NCBI GenBank assembly: GCA_022241605.1
Contig: JAKOMQ010000014.1
Location: 1-64,000, forward strand
DNA length: 64,000 nt
Direction of reading: 5' to 3'
From: Aquimonas sp.
Lineage (GTDB): Bacteria > Pseudomonadota > Gammaproteobacteria > Xanthomonadales > Xanthomonadaceae
The position numbers were made by a program, and so were the translations under genes. The stretch's first letter is position 1; each line of letters starts with the position of its first letter. Shown in pieces: positions 8,462 to 16,172 of the stretch. A model generated the notes under the pieces. It saw only the letters and a list, made by a program, of their open reading frames with translations, was not told the DNA's origin and did not search any database.

Positions 8462-8512
8462 GTGCCGTCTGCGCGTGCTCGCACCCGGCCGAACCGACAC
8501 CGCCGGAGCCCG

Positions 8513-9067
8513 ATGGACGCCTTCCTGTTTTCCACCCTCGCCGTGGCGATTGCCGAAATCGGCGACAAGACCCAGCTGCTGTCGCTGGTGCTGGCCGCGC
8601 GCTATCGCCGCTTCTGGCCGATCGCCTGGGGCATCCTGGTCGCCACCCTGCTGAACCATGCCCTGGCCGGCTGGCTGGGCGCCTTCGCGGCGGCGCACAT
8701 CCCCGAGGCCTGGCTGCGCTGGCTGCTGGTGGGCTCGCTGCTGGCCATGGCGGCCTGGGTACTGATACCCGACAAGCTTGACGAAGACGACGCGCCGGCG
8801 CCGCGCTTCGGGCCCTTCGTGGCTACCACCATCGCCTTCTTCATCGCCGAGATGGGCGACAAGACCCAGATCGCCACCGTGCTGCTGGCGGCGCGCTACG
8901 AATCCTTGGTCGCGGTGGTGCTGGGCACCACCTTCGGCATGCTGCTGGCCAACGTGCCGGTGGTGGCGCTGGGCGCGCGCTTTGCCGACCGTCTGCCCCT
9001 GCGCGCAGCGCGCATCGGCGCGGCGGTGGTGTTCGTGCTGCTGGCCGCGCTGGCGGCCTTGGCCTGA
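8513..9067 (+). CDS. TMEM165/GDT1 family transporter, probable Mn2+ exporter
   Basis: A 184-residue inner-membrane protein made of two homologous three-helix halves. Each half carries the family signature E-x-G-D-K-T: AEIGDKTQ at residues 14-21 and AEMGDKTQ near 113. These acidic motifs bind the transported cation. Bacterial members (such as Vibrio MneA) export Mn2+, and the upstream yybP-ykoY riboswitch supports that role here. A short charged loop (PDKLDEDDAPAPR) joins the halves. GGAG four bases upstream supports the ATG at 8513. The stop codon abuts the convergent HAD gene without a gap. Confidence 0.92.
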   Translation: MDAFLFSTLAVAIAEIGDKTQLLSLVLAARYRRFWPIAWGILVATLLNHALAGWLGAFAAAHIPEAWLRWLLVGSLLAMAAWVLIPDKLDEDDAPAPRFGPFVATTIAFFIAEMGDKTQIATVLLAARYESLVAVVLGTTFGMLLANVPVVALGARFADRLPLRAARIGAAVVFVLLAALAALA

Positions 9068-9784
9068 TCAGAGCAGGCTGCGCAGGGCCTGCGGCACTTC
9101 GGATGCGGAGGCCGCCGTGCGCAGGCGCGGGTGCTGCGGATCCACCGCGTGCTCGGCCTCCAGCGCCCAGGTCACCGCGTAGGGCACGTGCACGCCGGCG
9201 CCGCCCAGCGCCAGCACCGGCTCGATGTCCGAGCGCAGCGAGTTGCCGACCATGGCGAATCGCGCCGGCGCCACCTCGCACTCCGCGAGCACTCGCGCAT
9301 AGGTCTGCGGGTCCTTTTCGGACACGATCTCGATGCGCGGGAACAGGTCGCTCAGGCCGGACTGGCGGATCTTGGCCTCCTGGTGGAACAGGTCGCCCTT
9401 GGTGATCAGCACCAGCGGCGCGATCTCCGCCGCCGCCTCGACCGCCGCGCGCACGTCGGGCAGCAGTTCGACCGGATGGGTAAGGATGCCCTTGCCCAGG
9501 TCCAGCAGGCGGTGGATGTCGGCCGCGCTGATGCGCTCGGCGGTGAGCGCGATGGCGGTCTCGATCATCGACAGGCACATGCCTTTGGCGCCGTAGCCGA
9601 ACAGTTTGATGTTGCGGCGCTCGGTGTCGAGCATGCGCTGGTGCAGGCCGGCGTCGGCGAGGTCGACATACTGGCCGACGATGCGTTCGAATTCGGCGTG
9701 GGCCTGCTGGAAGTGGATTTCGCTGTGCCACAGGGTGTCGTCGGCGTCGAAGCCTACAAGCTCGAGGGATGCGGCAAGACTCAA
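9068..9784 (-). CDS. HAD-superfamily hydrolase
   Basis: A 238-residue phosphatase-like protein with all four HAD motifs: I in FDADDTLW (nucleophile D13), II in VLITKGD, III in IVSEKDP and IV in MVGNSLRSDIEP. It has a helical cap between motifs I and II. The substrate cannot be told from sequence; many relatives are small-molecule phosphatases. It ends directly against the convergent GDT1 gene with no room for a terminator between them. Confidence 0.85.
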   Translation of the reverse strand: MSLAASLELVGFDADDTLWHSEIHFQQAHAEFERIVGQYVDLADAGLHQRMLDTERRNIKLFGYGAKGMCLSMIETAIALTAERISAADIHRLLDLGKGILTHPVELLPDVRAAVEAAAEIAPLVLITKGDLFHQEAKIRQSGLSDLFPRIEIVSEKDPQTYARVLAECEVAPARFAMVGNSLRSDIEPVLALGGAGVHVPYAVTWALEAEHAVDPQHPRLRTAASASEVPQALRSLL

Positions 9785-10014
9785 GGGGACCTCCGTGGAT
9801 CAATAGGGTGCGCCTTGGCGCACCGTGTTGCGGCTGCGCTTGCCGCGGTGTTGTTTGTCGGCGCTTTCGTCGCGTGTCTGGGGAAAACGCAAGCGCTTTC
9901 GGTCGGTGTGCCGCGGCACGCGATGTGCGCAGCTCTCCTTCTTGCCTTGCCCTTTCGCTTCGTTGTTCGAAGCGAAGAGCAAGAGCTTTCGGTCCGTCCT
10001 TCGGCCGGCCCGAC

Positions 10015-10046
10015 CTACTTCTCTTTGTGTGCCCAAAGAGAAGTAG
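10015..10046. repeat. Palindrome with perfect 13-bp stem
   Basis: CTACTTCTCTTTG (10015-10027) pairs with CAAAGAGAAGTAG (10034-10046) around TGTGCC. From memory, very similar palindromes occur as repeated intergenic elements in Lysobacterales genomes; that needs a genome search. It could also act as a terminator for the leftward transketolase transcript. Confidence 0.75.
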
Positions 10047-10074
10047 GCAAGAGAAAGGGCACCCCTAGTCCGCG

Positions 10075-10100
10075 CCCTTCGCGCATCCCTGCGCGAAGGG
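10075..10100. repeat. Second stem-loop of the array, perfect 10-bp stem
   Basis: CCCTTCGCGC (10075-10084) pairs exactly with GCGCGAAGGG (10091-10100) across ATCCCT. It follows the 13-bp palindrome by 28 bp and probably belongs to the same composite element. Confidence 0.7.
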
Positions 10101-10266
10101 TTCGCGTAAGTCGGTCGGGGTTTTCGGACAGGCCCTCCCTGGCCTGTCGAAAACCTTGCCCGCATCCATGCGGGCAACCCTGCGGGCTGATCGACCGCCT
10201 CCCGCCGCTCCCCAGGGGCCCCGGTAAAGAGCGCGGGCTCCTGCCCGCAAGAGCAGAAGCGAGAAG

Positions 10267-10297
<31 letters not shown>

Positions 10298-10344
10298 CAA
10301 ATCCGCTTCGCATGACTGCCTACGAAGCGCAGCCTGCTTCTAGC

Positions 10345-10372
10345 GAATCCCGAATCCCAAATCCCCAATCCC
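10345..10372. repeat. Tandem heptamer AATCCCN, four copies
   Basis: Four copies of AATCCC plus a variable seventh base (G, A, C, G), ending 5 bp before the transketolase stop codon. The same GGGATT/GGGAAT theme recurs at 4413-4444 inside aceE, near 19727-19745 and at 21046-21094. Confidence 0.85.
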
Positions 10373-10377
10373 GGCCG

Positions 10378-12369
10378 TCAAAGCCCCTTCGCCGCGGCCA
10401 CGATCTTCTCCACCGTGAACCCGTAGTGCTTGAACAGCTGGTCCGCCGGGGCCGAGGCGCCGAAGCGGTCGATGCCGATCACGGCGCCGTCGAGGCCGAC
10501 GTACTTGCGCCAGAAGTCGGAAATGCCGGCCTCGATGGCGATGCGCTTGCGGCACCAGCCGGGCAGCACGCCTTCGCGCCATTCGATGGGCTGGGCGTCG
10601 AACACATTGCTGCAGGGCATGCTGACCACGCGGGCCTTGATGCCGTCGGTCTCCAGCGCGCGCGCGGCCTGCATGGCGAGTTCGACCTCGCTGCCGGTGG
10701 CGATCAGGATCAGGTCGAAGCGGGCGTCGCCGGGGTCGCTGAGCACGTAGCCGCCGCGGGCGATGTCGGCGACCTGTTCGGCTGTGCGCTGCTGGTGCTG
10801 CAGGTTCTGGCGGCTGAAGATCAAGCAGCTAGGGCCGTCGGTGCGGGTGATCGCGGCCTTCCAGCTGACCGCGCTCTCGACCGCGTCGCAGGGGCGCCAG
10901 ACGTGGTTGTTGGGGATGTAGCGCAGGCTGGACAGGTGCTCGACCGGCTGGTGGGTGGGGCCGTCCTCGCCGAGGCCGATCGAGTCGTGGGTGAACACGT
11001 GGATCGTGCGGGTCGGGATCAGCGCCGACATGCGCAGCGCGTTGCGCGAGTAGTCGCTGAACACCAGGAAGGTGGCGTCATACGGCAGGAAACCGCCGTG
11101 CAGCGCGAGGCCATTGGCGATCGCAGTCATGCCGAACTCGCGCACGCCGTAGTAGACGTAGTTGGCGTCCGGGTCCTCGGCGTTGACGTCCTTCGAGCCC
11201 TTCCAGAGCGTCAGGTTGGAGCCAGCCAGATCCGCCGAGCCGCCAATCAGCTCGGGCAGCAGCGGGCCGAAGGCGTCCAGCGCCATCTGCGAGGCCTTGC
11301 GCGAGGCCACGGTCGGGCCTTCCGCCTGCAGCCGGGCGACGTAGGCGTCGGCGGCAGCGACGAAGTCGGTCGGCAGCTCGCCGCACATGCGCCGCTCGAG
11401 CTCGGCGGCGAGTTCGGGATGCGCCTGCGCATAGGCTTGGAACATCGCGTCCCACTGCGCTTCGGCGCCGGCGAAGTCGCGCGCGCGCCAGCCGGCATAG
11501 ATGTCCTGCGGGATCTCGAAGGGCGCGTGCGGCCAGTTCAGCGCAGCGCGTGCGCCGGCGATCTCGTCCTTGCCCAAGGGGGCGCCGTGGCAGGACTCCG
11601 TGCCGGCCTTGGTCGGCGCGCCGTAGCCGATCGTGGTGCGGCAGCAGATCAGGGTCGGTCGCTCGCTCTCGGCCTGGGCGGTGCGGATGGCCTGCTGGAT
11701 TTCCTCGGGATCGTGGCCGTCGACGCGGCGGATCACCTGCCAGCCGTAGGCCTCGAAGCGCGCCGGGGTGTCATCGGTAAACCAGCCATGCACTTCGCCG
11801 TCGATCGAGATGCCGTTGTCGTCCCAGAACGCGATCAGCTTGCCCAATTTCATGGTGCCTGCCAGCGAGCAGGCCTCGTGGCTGATGCCCTCCATCAGGC
11901 AGCCGTCGCCGAGGAACACATAGGTGTGGTGGTCGACCACGGCGTGGCCGGGGCGGTTGAAGCGACGCGCCAGCACCTTCTCGGCCAGCGCCATGCCGAC
12001 GGCATTGGCCAAGCCCTGGCCCAGCGGGCCGGTGGTGGTCTCGACGCCCGGAGTCTCATGCGCCTCGGGGTGGCCGGGGGTCTTGGAGTGCAGCTGGCGG
12101 AAGCGCTTCAGCTCGTCGATCGGCAGCGCGTAGCCGGCGAGATGCAGCAGCGAGTACAGCAGCATGGAGCCGTGGCCGTTGGAGACCACGAAGCGGTCGC
12201 GGTTGGCCCACTTGGGGTTGCCGGGGCTGTGCTTGAGGAAGTCGTTCCACAGCACTTCAGCGATGTCGGCCATGCCCATCGGCATGCCGGGGTGGCCACT
12301 CTTGGCCGCCTCCACGGCATCGGCAGAGAGGAAACGGATGGCATTGGCGAGTTCGCGGCGGCTGGGCAT
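10378..12369 (-). CDS. tkt: Transketolase
   Basis: A 663-residue ThDP enzyme of the non-oxidative pentose phosphate pathway that moves two-carbon units between ketose and aldose phosphates. It has the expected order: N-terminal ThDP domain with [19 protein letters not shown] and [14 protein letters not shown], the Mg/ThDP motif [10 protein letters not shown], the second domain with [18 protein letters not shown], and a C-terminal domain. The length matches E. coli TktA (663). It stands alone, with gaps on both sides. The pathway partner rpe is at 61.5 kb. Confidence 0.97.
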   Translation of the reverse strand: MPSRRELANAIRFLSADAVEAAKSGHPGMPMGMADIAEVLWNDFLKHSPGNPKWANRDRFVVSNGHGSMLLYSLLHLAGYALPIDELKRFRQLHSKTPGHPEAHETPGVETTTGPLGQGLANAVGMALAEKVLARRFNRPGHAVVDHHTYVFLGDGCLMEGISHEACSLAGTMKLGKLIAFWDDNGISIDGEVHGWFTDDTPARFEAYGWQVIRRVDGHDPEEIQQAIRTAQAESERPTLICCRTTIGYGAPTKAGTESCHGAPLGKDEIAGARAALNWPHAPFEIPQDIYAGWRARDFAGAEAQWDAMFQAYAQAHPELAAELERRMCGELPTDFVAAADAYVARLQAEGPTVASRKASQMALDAFGPLLPELIGGSADLAGSNLTLWKGSKDVNAEDPDANYVYYGVREFGMTAIANGLALHGGFLPYDATFLVFSDYSRNALRMSALIPTRTIHVFTHDSIGLGEDGPTHQPVEHLSSLRYIPNNHVWRPCDAVESAVSWKAAITRTDGPSCLIFSRQNLQHQQRTAEQVADIARGGYVLSDPGDARFDLILIATGSEVELAMQAARALETDGIKARVVSMPCSNVFDAQPIEWREGVLPGWCRKRIAIEAGISDFWRKYVGLDGAVIGIDRFGASAPADQLFKHYGFTVEKIVAAAKGL

Positions 12370-12802
12370 CGGGCGGGTCCGGGTCGGCAGGGCGGGTAGC
12401 CCGGCATTGTCGCCGAGGGGGGAGGGCCGGGCAAACGCAATCGCGGGCTCGATCCACCGGCAGAAGCGCAGCCGGCCGAGGGGCGCGCACTGCGAAGATC
12501 AGCGCGGTCGGACTCTCGATGCGCGTGGAAAAGCCATATGCCCCAATCTGAGACGCCGGGTGTTCGCGACAACGCTCAACGGCTTGGCTCCAAGTCGCAC
12601 GGAAATCCCTGACCGGGGCATTCGCGACGTGCGCTGCCATCACTGGCGTCCTGCGGCAGCCGCGGCAGGCGATGGGCTTCGCTGATTCCCAGCCGAGCCA
12701 AGGGTGAGGAGGACGATGCTGCAGGCCGCCCTTCGCTGGCGATCCGTCACCGGTTTAAGTGCTGGCGGCTTCAGCCGGATCCTGTCGCGAGGACCCGCAG
12801 GG
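12370..12802. other. 433-bp region without a recognisable gene
   Basis: This stretch holds the transketolase promoter region and the space up to the methyltransferase stop. No conserved protein, RNA or strong repeat is visible. The reading frames across it have no family resemblance. Confidence 0.5.
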
Positions 12803-13795
12803 CTAGACCGTTGAGCGGATTCGGAGTGTCCAGCCAAACAGCTCGCCCTGAATGCGCACCTCGGCAAGCTCGTGCGCGCGGGAGCCGGGACCGACAAGGG
12901 CTTTCACCATTCCGGCGACCGCCTCCGCATCCAAAGCACAATCAACCAGCTCGCGCTGGCGCAGTCGCGCCAGCTCCAGCTCCGAACGTAGCGCCTGCAG
13001 CGCCCCGAGTCCGGGATCGAGCCCGCGCATGGCCGCCTCGCTCAGAGCCGAAGCGACGGCGGACTGAGCCTCGTGCAGCAAGTCAGGCGTAGGCAGAACC
13101 GCTGCCCGCTCAGCAAGCGCGCGAACGCTCTCGTTGTAGGATTCACGATCAGCAGCCGCCTCGGCGGACGCCTGCAGCCTCTCCCGACCGCCCGGGCGCG
13201 ACAGCTGAGCCAGCCAAGGCACGAGGGCTTCCGCGCGATCCAGCAGACTGCGCGCGGACAGCAGCCAGTCGAGATGCGCAAGCTCTTCACGCCCGCGACG
13301 CACCGGCAACGACTGCGCGTGGTGCAGCACAAGTGCGAACCCTCCGGCGGGGTTGAGCACGCGCTTGGCCTCCGCAAGGCTGTGCTCCAGCTCGCTGTAC
13401 TCGATCCCGTATTGGCTGATAACCAGATCGAAGCACTCGGCCTTGAATGGCAATTGCTCCGCTGCCACGCCCCCGTGGAAACGGAGGCGTTCGCGCACCT
13501 TCTCCGGCAGTGTCGCGAGGAAGGGCGGCACGGGCTGGGCCAGATCCACGGCATCGACCCAAGGCAATTGATCAGGGCCCAGCGCCTCGACCATCAGGAG
13601 TTCCAGTGGGCCGTTGCCGCAACCAATATCCAGCACGCGAGCTTCGCTATGCAGTTCGGCGAAGGCGGCACGCCAGAATGCCGATAGCCCCTGGTCATAG
13701 TTGCCTGCGAAACTCCCAGCGCAGGAATGCAGGACACCGCTTGCCCAATAACTGTTCCAGGCGGCACTTCGGGTTTCACGAACGGTCATGGGCAT
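12803..13795 (-). CDS. Class I SAM-dependent methyltransferase, substrate unknown
   Basis: A 330-residue protein with a Rossmann methyltransferase core. Motif I is VLDIGCGNGPLELLM near residue 53, an acidic residue ends strand 2 (VDAVDL), and motif IV is CFDLVISQYGIEYSE. The C-terminal 150 residues are mostly helical and rich in Ala, Arg and Glu, with no family I recognise. The next gene upstream on the same strand is a 2OG-Fe(II) oxygenase, separated by about 330 bp, so a shared pathway is possible but unproven. A second ATG at 13789 is an alternative start. Confidence 0.75.
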   Translation of the reverse strand: MPMTVRETRSAAWNSYWASGVLHSCAGSFAGNYDQGLSAFWRAAFAELHSEARVLDIGCGNGPLELLMVEALGPDQLPWVDAVDLAQPVPPFLATLPEKVRERLRFHGGVAAEQLPFKAECFDLVISQYGIEYSELEHSLAEAKRVLNPAGGFALVLHHAQSLPVRRGREELAHLDWLLSARSLLDRAEALVPWLAQLSRPGGRERLQASAEAAADRESYNESVRALAERAAVLPTPDLLHEAQSAVASALSEAAMRGLDPGLGALQALRSELELARLRQRELVDCALDAEAVAGMVKALVGPGSRAHELAEVRIQGELFGWTLRIRSTV

Positions 13796-14124
13796 TGCTC
13801 GGAATCAGGTTTTTCAGCGCGCGATGATACGCATTGACGAAGCAAAACGGAAAACGTAATCGAGCCGGTTATCTTCCGGTCGGACCCATCGCGCCATGGC
13901 GAGCCACGTGCAACATCCTCGTGAACGAAGGGAACAGCGTTGAAGGTATTGGAAAGTGCTGAATGGACCGGGTTTGAAGACGCCTCGCAGGCAACGTCCA
14001 GAGCGGCGACAGATGCATGAACAGCAGGACCAAAGATCGCAGCAACGGTAGCTGACGCGGGTGCCGGGAGCCCGCTCAATCGCTGCCCTCCGGCGAGCGC
14101 AAGTGAAGTCGCGAGTGCGCCGCG
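13796..14124. other. 329-bp gap, less GC-rich than its neighbours
   Basis: No supported gene. The stretch 13815-13870 is visibly poorer in G+C than most of the window and could hold the methyltransferase promoter. A 104-residue minus frame crosses it, but its Cys/Arg-rich translation looks like non-coding sequence. Confidence 0.45.
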
Positions 14125-14778
14125 TCAATGCTGGCGGAACCAGGTGTTGAATGCCACAGTGACTCTCAGGCCGGATGCGCCAGGAGTGAAGGGCGTCACC
14201 TCATGCATCAGCCATGACGGAAACAGCAGCAGCTGTCCGGGCTTCAGCCTGAAAGTAAGATTTCCCATCGAATACGGCTGCTTGAGCTGGTGGTTTGCAG
14301 GATCCAGATACATGGCCTGAGGCGCATGTGGGTTGACCAAAGTCAACAGTCCGGAGTCTTTGTTCCCTTCATCCCCTTCTTGGCAGACCATATAAACGCC
14401 CGACCACGCCGACATCGGGTGGTTGTGTATCCCGAAATAGCCTCCACTGCGGGTTATATGAAACCAGGAGCTGTGGGCGATATGCAAGCGGGACAAACTC
14501 GCAAGCTCCACCGAGGTGAGATCCGCGATGAGCCGGTAAACGGCCGCCCAGCAGAAGTCACGCAATCTCGAAACTTCGGGATCAGGCCAGTCAAAAAGGT
14601 CAAATCGACTTTCAAACAGGGCCTCGTTTCGGTGCGTAAAAGGAGAAGGGTTCGCGTACTTGGGCCCGCCGGTTTCCTTTTTCAGAAACAGCTCGCGCAG
14701 CGAGTGGTTCAAATCATCACAATTGGGAAAATGCACGCTCGCCAAGGGCACAGCGAAACTGGTCATATAGTGGAGCAC
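14125..14778 (-). CDS. Putative 2OG-Fe(II) oxygenase
   Basis: A 217-residue double-stranded beta-helix protein resembling the putative 2OG-Fe(II) oxygenase family with an HxHP-x-SGVY core. The segment GIHNHPMSAWSGVYMV (near residue 117) would give the first iron ligands, SWLMHEVTPF the distal histidine, and the arginine in GLRVTVAFN the 2-oxoglutarate contact. The substrate is unknown. Codon use is less GC-biased than in the neighbours (AT-ending codons are common), and the gene lies between two gaps, which hints at acquisition. Start ATG at 14778; ATG at 14766 is also possible. Confidence 0.72.
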   Translation of the reverse strand: MLHYMTSFAVPLASVHFPNCDDLNHSLRELFLKKETGGPKYANPSPFTHRNEALFESRFDLFDWPDPEVSRLRDFCWAAVYRLIADLTSVELASLSRLHIAHSSWFHITRSGGYFGIHNHPMSAWSGVYMVCQEGDEGNKDSGLLTLVNPHAPQAMYLDPANHQLKQPYSMGNLTFRLKPGQLLLFPSWLMHEVTPFTPGASGLRVTVAFNTWFRQH

Positions 14779-16112
14779 GGCCGCACCTCAGTTAATTGGC
14801 AGCGCTTATGATAGCGCGGCCCGGGAGGCTGCGGGCCTGAGTTGGACTCGGTCATCCCGGAGGCGGTTTCAATTCTGAACTCGCGAACCGTCCCGTCTGC
14901 AGCCGCGATTGTCGGAGCGCCAGCTGCAACCCAGGGCTTTGGGAGCTTCCGACACCACGCCCTGGCACCCGAGGCCGTGTGCAGCCTGTCGTCCTGAGCA
15001 AACAGACAGGCGCAATGCTCGATTCACAGCCGGGCAGATCATCGGTTCCATCAAGCGGGCCGACGGGAGCTTGGCCGACTCGATAAGCGTCTACGCTTTG
15101 CGGGCGAGGTGCGAGGGCTGAGGCGGAGGTCGCCCAGCATCTCTAGGGGCTCGAGTCGCAGAACAGCCCAGCCGTAGCGCCTCCTCGCCGATGCGCAGCC
15201 GGGCATCGAGGTCAATCCGCTGGCCTTCGGGCGAAGCCTCGGCCCGCAATCCAAGCGCGTCGCGATCCGTGGCGCGCTCGCGACCGTGGCGGCGAGCGAG
15301 CGCGGGACCTAGCGCCGATTGGCGTTGTAGGTGCCTCAAGCGCAGGGGGTGTTGGCAGAGATCATCGAGCAGGCGAGGAAACGCCGAGGGTTCTTCGACT
15401 GTCGCCTTCCACAACCTGCCTCGCTCGGAGTTTCCGGGCGTGAACGAAGAGAGCTTGCGGTCTGCATCGCGAGGTCGATCTGGCGCTGCGCCAGGTCAAG
15501 CCGGCCCAGTGGTCCTGCGGCGGGCATCAGTCGCCGTCAAGCGCGCGCACCGGATGCGTCAGCGATGCGCTGGCCAATAGTTCATCGGGGGTGCGTCGAC
15601 CTGCCCGGCCACGGCATCGGCGGCGCCTGCGCGGCGCGGCCACTGACGGCGCGCTCAGGGACTGCCGCAAGGTCGACTTCCGCGGCGGCGGCTGACGGAG
15701 CTCGCCCGTTCACTTCGCAGCCAACCGGCAGATCCACGAAAATCAGGAACGCAACAGCATTGGTCCCCGCGCATGTCCAGCTATTGCAAGAGCTGCAGAA
15801 GGTGCTGCAAGCCCCGATAGCCTGGGCTGCGCGTGGGCTCACGGTTTCGGCCGCTGTCGCGGCGCGCTCAGTGATGCCCTGATATCGGTTCCGCCCGAGC
15901 ACTTGGCCAGAGTGGTGGGCGAACGGTACCTCCGGCTGCCCGTCGCCCATGGGCTCTCCGTACGCTCGCACCGGGCCTTTAGGGTCGTCCCTGGCGCCAG
16001 ATGAGGGCGGGTGGCAGGCAACCTCAGCGGAACTTGGAGGGACTCAGGCCAGGTTACTCAGCCCGCTTCGCGTCATCCGGACGTCGAGATTCCCGCGTGG
16101 AAACGCCGCCCA
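14779..16112. other. 1.3-kb region without an intact gene
   Basis: Several mid-length frames on both strands overlap here, but none shows a protein family, a good start site or a consistent frame. Fragments such as GRLDLAQRQIDLAMQ (minus strand, near 15480) look protein-like but shift frame quickly, so decayed coding sequence is possible. I cannot name the ancestor. No RNA gene is visible. Confidence 0.45.
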
Positions 16113-16144
16113 CAAAAAACGGCGGGGCCCGAAGGCCCCGCCGT
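16113..16144 (-). terminator. Rho-independent terminator of the TonB receptor gene
   Basis: Read on the minus strand, an 11-bp perfect stem (ACGGCGGGGCC and its complement, loop TTCG) is followed by six T. It lies about 30 bp past the receptor stop codon. Confidence 0.93.
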
Positions 16145-16172
16145 CTTACCACGCTTACGCCATGGACTCAGA

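Noticed and set aside
13814..14128. A 104-codon minus frame between the methyltransferase and oxygenase genes
   Set aside because: Its Cys/Arg-rich translation has no domain, and no ribosome-binding site precedes it.
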